Shown: piece by piece, positions 28,016-37,014 of the stretch
How positions within the stretch are numbered: position 1 is the stretch's first letter
How the letters are laid out: the number at the start of each line of letters is the position of its first letter
The notes under the pieces: model-generated
What the model saw: only the letters and a program-made list of their open reading frames with translations
What the model was told of the DNA's origin: nothing
Databases searched by the model: none
Translations under genes and position numbers: made by a program
NCBI RefSeq assembly: GCF_023016265.1
Contig: NZ_CP095412.1
Location: 620,001 to 684,000 of the forward strand
DNA: 64,000 bases
Origin: Blastococcus sp. PRF04-17
GTDB taxonomy: Bacteria; Actinomycetota; Actinomycetes; Mycobacteriales; Geodermatophilaceae
Reading direction: 5' to 3'

Positions 28016-28942
28016 TCAGCGAACCGGTGGTGGGATGCCGTCGAGGGTGGCGGCGAGCGCCGGGTCCCAGTCGCAGGCGGCGCAGGAGTGCCGGATCAGC
28101 GAGCGGGCGAACGCCAGCGCCGCCTGGTGCGGATCGTCGGACCGGCGCACGTCCTCCCAGTCGAGGACGAATTCGCCGAGCGACGGTTCCCACCGCGCGG
28201 CGGGCGGCTCGAGCGCGACGTCCGAGTAACCGGGCGGTGCCGGATGCGCGTACCCGTAGAACGCGGGACGCGGATAGCGCTCGTCGCCGGGCCACCACCC
28301 GATGGCGATCTCCTGGGAGTCCATCGCGTTGCGCATGATGAAGTCCCCGGACGGCGGGTCGGCCGGCCGTCCCGAGAAGAGGTTGACGGCGAGGTCGAAC
28401 GATCCCCACCAGGCGTTGACCGGTGTGGCCCGCCCGCGGAAGGGCGCACGGACGGCGGCGAGGGCCAGCGCGGCCCGGGTCGCCGCCCGGAAGTACGTGG
28501 TGACCGCGGCGGAGTCGTAGGTGGCGTGGTCGTCGTCCTCGTCCAGCGGCGTCGACCAGGGCGTCTCCTGCGGACGCGGGTCGAACGGCACCGGTCCGGC
28601 CATCGCGCGGACCGCGGCCAGGACCTCGCGCGTCACCTCGCCCACCGGCCGGTCCGGCACGAGCGGGATCCGGTGCCGCCGACCGTCGCTGTGCTCGAGC
28701 ACGACGTGGTGCTCGTGCAGGTCCAGGGCGGCGACGAGGGAGCCCGACCGGTCGCGGGCCGGCAGCGGCCGGGTCTCCCAGCCCCGCCCGGTCAGGGTCA
28801 GGGCGGCGTGCTGCAGCTGCGGCTCCGGTGGCGCGAGGCCGACCGCGAGCTTGCCCAGGACCTGCGTGTGCGCGTGCAGGGTGTCGCGGGTCGCCTGCCA
28901 CTGCTCGTAGGGGAGGGCCGGCCACCCGCCTGACGAAGGCAC
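28016..28942 (-). CDS. DUF5996 family protein
   Basis: This 308-aa protein has the conserved pattern of DUF5996: a start WPALPYEQWQATRDTLHAHT, the middle VNAWWGSFDLAVNLFSG, and an end containing FYGYAHPAPPGYSDVAL, then FVLDWEDVR. The family is widespread in actinobacteria and its function is unknown. The GTG start at 28942 is inferred from the conserved N-terminal PALPYEQW. It is convergent with the glycerophosphotransferase gene and divergent from the patatin gene. Confidence 0.85.
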   Translation of the reverse strand: MPSSGGWPALPYEQWQATRDTLHAHTQVLGKLAVGLAPPEPQLQHAALTLTGRGWETRPLPARDRSGSLVAALDLHEHHVVLEHSDGRRHRIPLVPDRPVGEVTREVLAAVRAMAGPVPFDPRPQETPWSTPLDEDDDHATYDSAAVTTYFRAATRAALALAAVRAPFRGRATPVNAWWGSFDLAVNLFSGRPADPPSGDFIMRNAMDSQEIAIGWWPGDERYPRPAFYGYAHPAPPGYSDVALEPPAARWEPSLGEFVLDWEDVRRSDDPHQAALAFARSLIRHSCAACDWDPALAATLDGIPPPVR

Positions 28943-29027
28943 GAGCCACGGTAGCGCCGAGCCCGACCGGTCGGTCCCTCCGCTGTGTCGACCGACGACC
29001 CGTCGAGTGGGGCGGGACGGAGGCAGG

Positions 29028-29900
29028 ATGACACGATTCGGCCATGTCGTCGCCACGCGGGGAGCCGGAGGTGGCACGGCCTTCGTCCTCGGCGGTGGGG
29101 GAGTGCTGGGTGCGGCCGAGGTCGGGATGCTCCAGGCGCTGTTCGAGCACGGCGTCCGCCCGGACCTCGTCGTCGGCACGTCCGTGGGGGCGATCAACGG
29201 CGCGCTCGTCGCCGCCGATCCGGCGCCGAGCGGGGTGGACCGACTCCGGGCGGTGTGGGAGGAGCTGACCTCCCGGCGCATCTTCGCCGGATCGGCGCTC
29301 GGACGGATGGGCACGCTGTTGCGGACCCGCACCCACGTGCACCACCCGGAACCGCTGCGGGAGCTGCTGGAGACGCATCTGCCGGTACGGACGTTCGCCG
29401 AGCTGGCCGTCCCCTTCCAGTGCATCGCGGCCAGCGTCGAGCGGGCCGCCGAGCACTGGTTCACCGACGGTGACCTGGTCGACGCCGTCCTCGCCTCGTG
29501 CGCGGTTCCGGGCCTGCTCCCGCCGGTCCGGATCGACGGCGAGCACTACCTCGACGGGGGGCTGGTGCACAGCATCCCGGTGGGCCGAGCGATCGCCCTG
29601 GGGGTCGGCACGGTCTACGTGCTGCACGTCGGCCGGATCGACAGCCCGCTGCGGCCGCCGGCCCGGCCGTGGGAGGTCGCCACGGTCGCCTTCGAGATCG
29701 CCCGGCGCCACCGCTTCGCCGCGGACATGGCCGCGCTCCCGCCGGACGTCACGGTGCACGTCCTGCCCGCGGGCGACACGGCTCCACCCGGCACCGCCAA
29801 CATGCGGTACCGCGACTTCTCCGGCGTCCCGGCCCGCATCGCCCGCGCCCGCGCCGCGACCATGGAGTACCTGGACCGCGGCAGCGAGCAGGAGGCCTGA
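29028..29900 (+). CDS. Patatin-like phospholipase/acyl hydrolase
   Basis: This 290-aa protein has the patatin motifs in order: the glycine-rich oxyanion loop LGGGGVLGAAEVG, the nucleophile VGTSVGAING (GTSVG) and the catalytic Asp in YLDGGLVHSIP. It would cleave acyl groups from phospholipids or other lipids with a Ser-Asp dyad. ATG at 29028 is preceded by GGAGG; an earlier ATG lies 21 nt upstream. It precedes a PlsC-like acyltransferase gene by 1 bp, so hydrolase and acyltransferase form one lipid-remodelling unit. Confidence 0.92.
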   Translation: MTRFGHVVATRGAGGGTAFVLGGGGVLGAAEVGMLQALFEHGVRPDLVVGTSVGAINGALVAADPAPSGVDRLRAVWEELTSRRIFAGSALGRMGTLLRTRTHVHHPEPLRELLETHLPVRTFAELAVPFQCIAASVERAAEHWFTDGDLVDAVLASCAVPGLLPPVRIDGEHYLDGGLVHSIPVGRAIALGVGTVYVLHVGRIDSPLRPPARPWEVATVAFEIARRHRFAADMAALPPDVTVHVLPAGDTAPPGTANMRYRDFSGVPARIARARAATMEYLDRGSEQEA

Positions 29901-29901
29901 G

Positions 29902-30944
29902 GTGCTGCCCCCACGCCGGGTGCGGCGCATCGCCGGTCCGCTCCTCATCGGTGCCCTGGCGGCGGCGGTCCTCCTGCTGCCCCTGCTGGTGCTCCTGGCG
30001 GCGGTCGCCTCCCTGTTCGTCCCCGGGCGATGGCGCGTGCTGCGCCTGCTGTGCTTCGCGATGGTGTACCTCGCGGCGGAGGTGACCGGCCTGCTGGCCG
30101 CGGCCGTGCTGTGGGTGCTCAGCGGCTTCGGCCGCCTGCTGACCAGTGCTCGGTTCCAGGCGCTGCACTACACCGTGCTGCGCCTCCTCCTGGACGCACT
30201 GATGCGGGCAGCCCAGCGCCTGTTCGCCCTCCGGCTGGTCACCGACGGCACCTCCTGGTCGCCGCTCGACGACGGGGTGCCCGGTTCGACGAACGCCATG
30301 ATCGTGCTGTCCCGCCACGCCGGCCCCGGGGACTCGCTGCTGCTCGTGCACACGCTGATGAACCGCGACCACCTGCGCCAGCCGCGGATCGTGCTCAAGG
30401 ACGTGCTGCAGCTGGACCCCCTCATCGACGTCTACCTCAACCGGTTGCCCAACCACTTCGTCGCAGCCGGCCCGGGGGCGGGTCAGGCAGCCACGGCGGC
30501 GATCGCCGATCTCGCGCGGGATCTCGGCGAGGAGGACGCCCTCCTGATCTTCCCGGAGGGCGCGAACTTCAGCCCCCGGCGGAGGCTCACGGCGATCCAG
30601 CGACTGCGTGACCGGCAGCTGCTGGGCGCGGTGCGCCGTGCCGAGGGGATGCGGAACGTGCTCCCCCGCGCCCCGCCGGAGTCGGGGCGGCGCTGCGGGC
30701 GGCGCCGCACGCCGACGTGGTCTTCGTCGCGCACACCGGGCTCGAGCACCTGAGCACGGTGGCTGATCTGTGGCGCGGGCTGCCCATGGACAAGACCCTC
30801 CACCTGCGCTGGTGGTTCGTCCCGGCCGGCGACGTACCCCGCGGCGAGTCCGAGCGGGAGGACTGGCTCTACCACTGGTGGGAGACCATCGACGGCTGGA
30901 TCGACGCGACGCAGCGCGAGGAGGCGCGGAAGACCGCGGCCTAG
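29902..30944 (+). pseudogene. PlsC-type lysophospholipid acyltransferase, interrupted by one frameshift
   Basis: The GTG at 29902 opens a protein with N-terminal hydrophobic helices, then the acyltransferase motifs LSRHAGPGDSLLL (H-x4-D) and LIFPEGANFSP (FPEG). At about 30665 the frame breaks. The remainder, VVFVAHTGLEHLSTVADLW then LHLRWWFVPAGDVP, continues in another frame to a TAG at 30942. Adding one C to the five-C run at 30663-30667 joins the two parts smoothly (LPPRPAGVGAAL). The restored length of about 347 aa suits this family. Catalytic motifs lie before the break, so a truncated product could still exist. The gene is coupled to the patatin gene. Confidence 0.78.
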
Positions 30945-31437
30945 CCGGGTGTGCCAGGTGGGCCGTCAGTGGTACCGGAGGGCGTCGGGAGCGACCACAG
31001 CACGGTCGCCAGGGCCCCGTACAGCAGCGCCGGCCCGGTGTGCGGCAGCCGCTTGCCGGCGGCCGCCCGCGCCTCCCCCGGCGGAATGCCCACCGCTCGG
31101 CGGCGACCACCCCGCGCACCGAGAGACCGGCCGCGACAGCAGTGGTTGCGAGGAGCACGGCCCTGCTCCTCACGGGCAGGGAGCTGAACGCGACCAGGGG
31201 GTCGGTCTGCCCGTCCGCCGGCCGGAGCTGCGCGCGTGCGCCGGCCCACGCCGCCCGGAGTTCGGGTGCCGCCACCGCCAAGGAGACGGCGGTGACGCCC
31301 GCCTTCGTCCAGCCGCGAGCGGTCCGGGAGGAGATGAGGTCCGGCGTCGCGTAGTAGAAAGCGGTCGCCGCTCCGGAGAACAGGATCGACACGGTGCGCG
31401 GGGACGACATCCTGGTGGTCATGGTCCTGGTGGTCAT
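30941..31437 (-). pseudogene. Small membrane protein of unknown function, interrupted by one frameshift
   Basis: The start region MTTRTMTTRMSSPRTVSILF leads into SGAATAFYYATPDLISSRTA, GVTAVSLAVAAPELRAAWAG and LLATTAVAAGLSVRGVVAAE, with about three hydrophobic helices. After AERWAFRRG the frame is lost. The other frame continues GKRLPHTGPALLYGALATVL to a TAG at 30941. Adding one G (a C on the + strand, in the run 31075-31079) restores a 165-aa protein. Any of the three nearby ATG codons may be the start. The family is not recognised. Its end overlaps the end of the convergent PlsC-like gene. Confidence 0.6.
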
Positions 31438-31617
31438 GTCGCCATCCTGTCGCGCACGTGCACGCGGAGCAGCGGCTCGGCAGGCGCGCTCTCCGCATCT
31501 CCCGACCTGCAGTTCTGCGATCCCTTGCCGCGACGGCGTCGGCCGCTGGTGCACGCCGTGCGTCGACGCGCGGGCCCGGCGAGCGCCGTGCGCCGGCCGG
31601 ACGGGCACACTACCGGC

Positions 31618-33183
31618 GTGACGAGGGGCGACGAGGCGACCACCGAGCCCGATCTCGTCCTGCCCCGCTCCGATCGCCACGGTGGCCTCCCGCCGGAGCG
31701 GAGCGCGCGGCTGCTGATCCCCGGCGAGACGTGCTGGCGGGTCGAGCGGGCCACCCGCTTCGCGATCTTCGTGGACGCTGCCGGCTACTTCGCCACCCTG
31801 AAGCGCGCCGTGCTGGGCGCCGAGCGCCGGGTGCTCTTCATCGGCTGGGACTTCGACCCCCGCATCCGGCTCGACCCGCTCGACGGTGGCCGGCCGAGGG
31901 AGGACCGGCTCGGCGCCGTGCTCGAACGCGCGGTGAAGGTGAACCCGCGGCTGGAGATCGGTGTCCTGCAGTGGGACCTCGGGATGGTCCGCGCGCTCGG
32001 CCGGGGGCTCAAGCCGATCGTGCTGCTCGACCGGCGCACTCCCGACCGTCTCACCTTCGCCGTCGACACCCACCACCCGGTCGGGGGTGCGCACCACCAG
32101 AAGATCGTGGTCATCGACGACTGCCTGGCCTTCGCCGGCGGCATCGACGTCACCGCCGACCGGTGGGACACCTCCGACCACGTCGACGGCCACCCGCACC
32201 GACGTCGTCCGGCCGCCGGACGGGGAAAGGGCCGGCTGACGGGGCCGTGGCACGACGTGACCAGCATGATGACCGGGCCGGCCGCGGGCGCGGTCGCTGA
32301 GCTGGCCCGCGAACGGTGGGAGAGCGGCACGGGGGAGCGGCTCGAGCCGATCCCCGAGGAGCGGGACTGCTGGCCCTCGGACGTCGAGCCCCTGCTCACC
32401 GACGTCGACGTCGCGATCTCCCGCACTCGCCCCGAGCACGGCGGCACGAGTCTGGTGCACGAGGTGGAGCTGCTGTGGCTGGCGACCATCGCCGCCGCCC
32501 GCCGCTCGCTCTACATCGAGAGCCAGTACTTCGCCAGCCGCCGGATCGCCGAGGCCATCGCCGAGCGGCTGCGTGAGCCGGACGGTCCGGACGTCGTCGT
32601 CATCAACCCGTGGACGGCGGACGGCTGGCTGTCGGAGAAGGCGATGGGAACCGCGCGCGCCCGGGTGCTGCAGCTGGTGCGGGAGGCCGACGTCCACGAC
32701 CGGTTCCGGCTCTACACGCCGGTGACGGAGCAGCGCCGGCACATCTACGTGCACGCCAAGGTGACCGTCGTCGACGACCGCCTGCTGCGTCTGGGCTCCA
32801 GCAACGTGAACAACCGCTCGATGGGTCTGGACACCGAGTGCGACCTGGCCGTCGAGGCGGTCGAGGGGCAACCGGACGCCGACCGGCTCGCCGCCACCAT
32901 CGTCGGGTTCCGCGACCGGCTGCTGGCCGAGCACCTCGGTTGCACCCCCTCCGACGTCGCCGCCGCGGTCGCAGCCACCGGCTCGCTCGTCGAGGGCATC
33001 GAGCGGCTGCGCCGGCCGACCGGCCGCTCGCTGGTGCCTTTCGAACCACCCGACCTCGGGCCGGTCGACTCCGCCCTGGCCGAGTCCGAGCTGATGGACC
33101 CGGAGAAGACACCGAACCGGTGGCGCCGGGTCGAGCGGTTCTTCGCCCGCAGACGGCGGCCGCGCCACCGGGTGCGGGCCTGA
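31618..33183 (+). CDS. Phospholipase D/cardiolipin synthase-like protein
   Basis: This 521-aa protein has two HKD motifs: HHQKIVVIDDCLAFAGGID and HAKVTVVDDRLLRLGSSNVN. Each carries H-x-K-x4-D followed by a G-(G/S)-x-(N/D) turn. This duplicated arrangement is the PLD superfamily active site, used for phospholipid hydrolysis or transphosphatidylation. The first motif lacks the common WRD context of eukaryotic PLD. The GTG start at 31618 was chosen because sequence upstream is low-complexity. With patatin, PlsC-like and this gene on one strand, the locus is rich in phospholipid remodelling. Confidence 0.9.
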   Translation: MTRGDEATTEPDLVLPRSDRHGGLPPERSARLLIPGETCWRVERATRFAIFVDAAGYFATLKRAVLGAERRVLFIGWDFDPRIRLDPLDGGRPREDRLGAVLERAVKVNPRLEIGVLQWDLGMVRALGRGLKPIVLLDRRTPDRLTFAVDTHHPVGGAHHQKIVVIDDCLAFAGGIDVTADRWDTSDHVDGHPHRRRPAAGRGKGRLTGPWHDVTSMMTGPAAGAVAELARERWESGTGERLEPIPEERDCWPSDVEPLLTDVDVAISRTRPEHGGTSLVHEVELLWLATIAAARRSLYIESQYFASRRIAEAIAERLREPDGPDVVVINPWTADGWLSEKAMGTARARVLQLVREADVHDRFRLYTPVTEQRRHIYVHAKVTVVDDRLLRLGSSNVNNRSMGLDTECDLAVEAVEGQPDADRLAATIVGFRDRLLAEHLGCTPSDVAAAVAATGSLVEGIERLRRPTGRSLVPFEPPDLGPVDSALAESELMDPEKTPNRWRRVERFFARRRRPRHRVRA

Positions 33184-33262
33184 CCTCTCGCCGCGCAGAG
33201 CTGCAGGACCGCCCGCGACGAGGCCGTGCTGGAACCGGTCGAACGGTGGGCCGTCCGCTCGT

Positions 33263-33688
33263 TCAGGCGCGCCGCGACCGCAGCAGGTGGAGCAGCGCCA
33301 GGGCGTAGGCCTCGGCGGGTTCGGCCGCGTCGAAGCCGCAGGTCTCGCCGTCCACGCGGAGCGTGACGCGGTAGCCGTCGCCGGTCGGCGCCATGCCGGC
33401 GAAGGCGTCGCCGAGCAGCTCGCGCAGCTGGTGCTCGGCAGGCAGCCACAGCGCCTGCGACTGCTCGAGAGAGTCCAGGGCCCACTCGGTCGTGCCGTTG
33501 AAGCCGATGACCGGCCCGTCGGGGAACTGGTGCACCTCGATGGTCATGTCCGAGAGCACGAAGACGTCCGAGTCCATCCCGCGGTCGGGTATGACGAAGC
33601 TGTCGCCTCGGGCGGGGGTCCATGACAGCCCGGCGTCACGCAGGCGACGAGCGAGATCGACCGAGAGCACCACGCCATCCTCTGCCAT
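33263..33688 (-). CDS. Conserved actinobacterial protein often annotated CpaE-like
   Basis: This 141-aa protein runs MAEDGVVLSVDLARRLRDAG, then GDSFVIPDRGMDSDVFVLSD and FPDGPVIGFNGTTEWALDSL. This is a common actinobacterial family that databases often label pilus assembly protein CpaE, although it lacks the ATPase motifs of CpaE. No enzymatic residues can be named. It stands alone, converging on the PLD gene. Confidence 0.8.
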   Translation of the reverse strand: MAEDGVVLSVDLARRLRDAGLSWTPARGDSFVIPDRGMDSDVFVLSDMTIEVHQFPDGPVIGFNGTTEWALDSLEQSQALWLPAEHQLRELLGDAFAGMAPTGDGYRVTLRVDGETCGFDAAEPAEAYALALLHLLRSRRA

Positions 33689-33724
33689 TCCCCGGACACG
33701 TGCCCGGGACCGCGCCCTGCCCGG

Positions 33725-33957
33725 TCACGACCGGGGGAGCTGGTCCAGGGCTTCGTTGTCCAGTTCCGCCCAGCGCCGGACCCGCTCGCGCACCTGCTCG
33801 ACGTCCTCGTCCGACAGGGCGTGGGCTCCCTCGGCCGTCAACCGGTAGACGTCGATCGGGCCGCCGACGCTGGGCGCGGTGAGCCGCAGCGCCCCGGCCT
33901 GCTCGGCCATCGCCGAGCCGCTGCCGATGGCGTGGAACCCGACGTCCTCGTACGGAC
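33725..33957 (-). pseudogene. C-terminal remnant resembling an Ntn-hydrolase (proteasome-like) protein
   Basis: A short frame reads RPYEDVGFHAIGSGSAMAEQ and continues AGALRLTAPSVGGPIDVYRL to a stop at 33725. The GFHAIGSGS segment resembles the central strand of HslV/proteasome-type Ntn hydrolases. An in-frame TGA (33958-33960) lies immediately upstream, and only about 65 bp separate it from the glutaminase stop, so the N-terminal half is missing. Starting at the internal ATG (MAEQAG) would give 61 residues. It is best read as a truncated gene. The family call is tentative. Confidence 0.4.
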
Positions 33958-34022
33958 GTCATGCGCCCGATCGTGCACGGCGCCGATCAGTGCTGCCCGT
34001 CGGTTCGAGCCGCGTGCGCAGG

Positions 34023-34976
34023 TCAGAGCAGGGACAGCTGCAGCCGCTCCGACAGCAGGTGGAGGGCGGCCCGGCCGGCCCGCGAATTGCCCTTCTCGTC
34101 CAGCGGTGGGGACCACGCGCAGACGCCGAACCGCCCCGGGACGTCGCCCATGACCGCTCCGGCCACGCCGCTCTTGCAGGGGAACCCCAGGTCGTAGGCG
34201 AACTGCCCGGCGGCGTCGTACGTGCCGCAAGTCAGCATCAGGGCGTTGACCCGTCGGGCGAGGGGCTCGGAGAGCACGGGTGAGCCGGACTCCGGGTCGA
34301 CGCCGTCGTTGGCGAGGAAGCGGGCGGCGCGGGCCAGCGTGCGCGTGGTCACCGTGAGGGAGCAGAGGCGGAGGTAGAGGTCGACGACCTCGTCGACCGG
34401 GTGCTGCAGGTTCCCGAACGAGCGCATCAGGTGCCCGATGGCCCGGTTGAGCGAACTGCTCTCCCGCTCCGCGTCGAGTGCGGGGTCGCTGATCTCGGCC
34501 TCCTCGCCGGTCAGCCGGTCGAGGAGACCGGCGACGGCGCGGTACGGGTCGTCCGCGGCGTCCAGGAGGACGTCGCAGACGATCAGGGCTCCGGCGTTGA
34601 TGAACGGGTTCCGCGGCACGCCCTTCTCGTGCTCCAGCTGGATCAGCGAGTTGAACGGGTCGCCGGACGGTTCGCGGCCCACCCGGTCGAACAGGTCCTC
34701 ACCGACGAGCCGCAGGGCGGCCGTGAGCGCGAAGACCTTTACCACGCTCTGGATCGCGAAACCGACGTCGGCGTCGCCGCTGACGTGCTCCCTCCCGTCC
34801 AGCTCCGAGAGCGCCAGGGCGAAGCGGGTCGCCTCGGCCGACGGCAGCTCCTCGGGCTGCTCCTCGACCTGGCCCTCGTCGGCGAGGTGCCGCGTCTGGT
34901 CGGCGATCTCGGCGAGCAGCGACTCGATCTCGCTGCTCCCGTCGACGGCGGACGTGGGCTGGCCCGGGGCAGACAT
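34023..34976 (-). CDS. glsA: Glutaminase A
   Basis: This 317-aa protein matches the serine-dependent glutaminase family over its length. The SxxK active-site pair is in FAIQSVVKVFAL, and ALDAERESSSLNRAIG and MLTCGTYDAAGQFAYDLG follow. LGFPCKSGVAGAVMGDVPGR is the conserved C-terminal block. It converts glutamine to glutamate and ammonia in the cytosol. The N-terminal 20 residues before ESLLAEIADQ are variable, so the exact start may be later. It is a single gene with no operon partner. Confidence 0.95.
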   Translation of the reverse strand: MSAPGQPTSAVDGSSEIESLLAEIADQTRHLADEGQVEEQPEELPSAEATRFALALSELDGREHVSGDADVGFAIQSVVKVFALTAALRLVGEDLFDRVGREPSGDPFNSLIQLEHEKGVPRNPFINAGALIVCDVLLDAADDPYRAVAGLLDRLTGEEAEISDPALDAERESSSLNRAIGHLMRSFGNLQHPVDEVVDLYLRLCSLTVTTRTLARAARFLANDGVDPESGSPVLSEPLARRVNALMLTCGTYDAAGQFAYDLGFPCKSGVAGAVMGDVPGRFGVCAWSPPLDEKGNSRAGRAALHLLSERLQLSLL

Positions 34977-35032
34977 GCACCCCCGCTACCCGGCGACCCG
35001 GCCCGGACACCAGGACGCCGCGGACCGCCGCC

Positions 35033-35830
35033 TCAGGGCCTGCCCACCCGGAAGACGGGCCAGCCGATCTCGGTGCGCCACGCGGCGGGCTCTGCCGTGT
35101 CGCGGGGTCCCACCACGTAGGTCTCCCGGACCGGGCCGGCCACCGCGAGGGCGTTCTCCACCACCCAGGCGCCCAGTTCGCCGTAGGTGACGTCGATGTC
35201 GTCGTGCTCCCCGACGTGCGTGGTGAGGGCCAGCTCGACGGCGGGCAGCGTCACCGGGTGGACCCGGCCGCTGTGCGGCGGCCTCGCCGTCGGCCGGTAC
35301 ACCAGGAGGTGTCCACGACCGCTCTCGAACAGGGCGTTGTCGTACAGCCCGCCCGGGACGCCGGTCGGCTCCCTCACCACGGCGTCCAGCTCGGCCATGG
35401 CCCCGGCGTACCAGTCGAGGACGTCGTCGTGCGCCACGTCGTCCTCGATCGCGGCCACCGTGGTGGCCGGGACGGCACGCAGCTCGACGTCGAGCGGTGC
35501 CGGCTCCGGCCGCAGCAGCCGGCGCAGCGAGGCGACCGCCGCACGGGTGCGGTCGAGCTCGGCCTCGAGCCGCTGCAGGTGATCGGAGACCAGCGCGGCA
35601 CGGGCGCCAGGGTCCGGCGACCGCAGGATGCGCTGGACGTCGGTCAGGGGGACGTCGAGCTCGCGCAGGCGGTGGATGACCTGCGCGGTCGGGATCTGGT
35701 CCGCGCTGTAGTAGCGGTAGCCGGTCGCGTCGTCGACGGTCGCCGGCTCGAGCAGCCCCGCGTCGTGGTAGCGGCGCAGCATCCGCACGCTGAGGTGGGT
35801 CAGGCGGGAGAACTCCCCGATCGCGAGCAC
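35033..35830 (-). CDS. MerR family regulator with GyrI-like effector domain
   Basis: This 265-aa protein has the MerR winged helix at the N-terminus: IGEFSRLTHLSVRMLRRYHD, then GYRYYSADQIPTAQVIHRL. A dimerisation helix follows. The C-terminal domain of about 150 aa has the GyrI/BmrR-like effector pattern (GGLYDNALFESGRGHLLVY, ending GWPVFRVGRP). Such regulators sense hydrophobic or cationic compounds. It is divergent from a SnoaL-like gene with an 18-bp inverted repeat between them. The GTG start at 35830 begins at the usual MerR first helix. Confidence 0.92.
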   Translation of the reverse strand: MLAIGEFSRLTHLSVRMLRRYHDAGLLEPATVDDATGYRYYSADQIPTAQVIHRLRELDVPLTDVQRILRSPDPGARAALVSDHLQRLEAELDRTRAAVASLRRLLRPEPAPLDVELRAVPATTVAAIEDDVAHDDVLDWYAGAMAELDAVVREPTGVPGGLYDNALFESGRGHLLVYRPTARPPHSGRVHPVTLPAVELALTTHVGEHDDIDVTYGELGAWVVENALAVAGPVRETYVVGPRDTAEPAAWRTEIGWPVFRVGRP

Positions 35831-35844
35831 GCCGCCACGATGCA

Positions 35845-35862
35845 CCCTCCCCTGGGAGAGGG
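35845..35862. promoter_or_regulatory. Inverted repeat, probable MerR operator
   Basis: The sequence CCCTCCCCTGGGAGAGGG has 5-bp CCCTC/GAGGG outer arms, one mismatch and a CC/GG inner pair. It lies in the 77-bp gap between the merR gene and the divergent SnoaL-like gene. MerR family regulators bind such symmetrical sites within promoters with a long spacer. Assignment to this regulator is inferred from position. Confidence 0.5.
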
Positions 35863-35907
35863 CCCAGTGCTTGACCCTGCCGCTGCGGGAGGCCGCACGC
35901 TCGCGGC

Positions 35908-36261
35908 ATGACCACACCGACCAGCATCCTTCCCGAACAGCTGCCCGAGACGATCCGTGTGTACCTCGCCGCGCACGGGGCGCGCGACGTCGATGCCGCG
36001 CTCCGCGCCTTCACGCCCACCGCCGTGGTCGTCGACGACGGCACGACCTACCGGGGGACCGAGGAGGTCCGGAGCTTCCTGTCGAAGGCCGGAGCCGAGT
36101 TCAGCTATACGACCGAGCTCGTCGCCGCGGAGCGCGTCGACGACGCGCGCTGGGTCGCCATCCACCGCCTGGAGGGCGACTTCCCTGGCGGCGTCGTGGA
36201 GCTCCACCACCGCTTCACCATGGACGGCGACCGCGTCGCCGAACTCGTCATCGCTCCCTGA
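35908..36261 (+). CDS. SnoaL/NTF2-like protein
   Basis: This 117-aa protein has the cone-fold pattern of SnoaL-like proteins. ETIRVYLAAHGARDVDAALR forms the first helices. AFTPTAVVVDDGTTYRG and EEVRSFLSKAG follow, and the end is LHHRFTMDGDRVAELVIAP. Family members include isomerases, hydrolases and ligand-binding proteins, and the role cannot be read here. It is divergently transcribed from the merR gene and is its most probable target. Confidence 0.85.
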   Translation: MTTPTSILPEQLPETIRVYLAAHGARDVDAALRAFTPTAVVVDDGTTYRGTEEVRSFLSKAGAEFSYTTELVAAERVDDARWVAIHRLEGDFPGGVVELHHRFTMDGDRVAELVIAP

Positions 36262-36278
36262 CGGTGATCGTGCGGAGG

Positions 36279-36929
36279 TCATGCCTCGGTGCTCGGCAGG
36301 CTGTGCCACGTGTCGTAGGCGACGGCCGCCGCGCCCTCGGTGTCCCCGGCGGCGCAGAGGCGGATCAGCTCGTCGTGCAGCCGGACCGACGCCTGTCCAC
36401 GCAGCGAGCCGAACCGCAGCCGCTCCGCGCGGCGCACGGTCGGCGTGAACTGCTCGAGAACCGTCGCGAGCGCGCGGTTGCCGGAGATGCGCACCAGCAC
36501 ACCGTGCAGTTCGTCGTCGGCGTGCAGGGCGGAGTCGACGTCGCCGGACTCGACGGCGGCGGCGAACCGCCGGTTCGCCTCGCGCATGGCGGCCAGGTCG
36601 GCGTCGGCCAGCACGGGAACCGCCTCGCGGACCGCCAGCTCGTGCATCGCTGCCACGACGTCCCGGGCGTCCCGGACCTCACGGACGTCCAGGGGGCTCA
36701 CGACAGTGGACCTGCCCGGCTGTGCCTGGACCAGGCCGCTCTGCGCGAGGCGCAGCAGCGCCTCCCGGACCGGGGTCCGGCTGACGCCGAGCCAGGCTGC
36801 GAGCTCGAGGTCCCTGAGCTGCTCGCCGGGGGCGAAGGTGCCGTCGACGATCGCGTCGCGGAGGCGGAAGTAGACGTCGTCGCGCAGCAGCCAGCGGTCG
36901 ACACCGGGGGCCGCCGGGGGGATCGGCAT
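36279..36929 (-). CDS. GntR family regulator, FCD subfamily
   Basis: This 216-aa protein has the GntR winged helix (VYFRLRDAIVDGTFAPGEQL, then WLGVSRTPVREALLRLAQSG). An FCD effector domain of about 130 residues with His-containing helices (ALHADDELHGVL, SVRLHDELIRLC) follows. FCD regulators usually bind a carboxylate through a metal ion. The divergent neighbour is an alpha/beta hydrolase, and the gap has an AT-rich palindrome. Autoregulation and control of the hydrolase are likely but unproven. Confidence 0.92.
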   Translation of the reverse strand: MPIPPAAPGVDRWLLRDDVYFRLRDAIVDGTFAPGEQLRDLELAAWLGVSRTPVREALLRLAQSGLVQAQPGRSTVVSPLDVREVRDARDVVAAMHELAVREAVPVLADADLAAMREANRRFAAAVESGDVDSALHADDELHGVLVRISGNRALATVLEQFTPTVRRAERLRFGSLRGQASVRLHDELIRLCAAGDTEGAAAVAYDTWHSLPSTEA

Positions 36930-37014
36930 GGGCGGACCTCTCGTGCAGGGCGAGCGCTCGGACGTCGGAACGAGGAAGCGCGGAAGAAGGGTTCCGCACA
37001 GTCATGCCGACATG

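Noticed and set aside
29749-33168. Minus-strand frame of 1139 codons
   Set aside because: It is antisense to the PLD-, patatin- and PlsC-like genes. Only the short membrane-protein part (30941-31437) has protein-like features.
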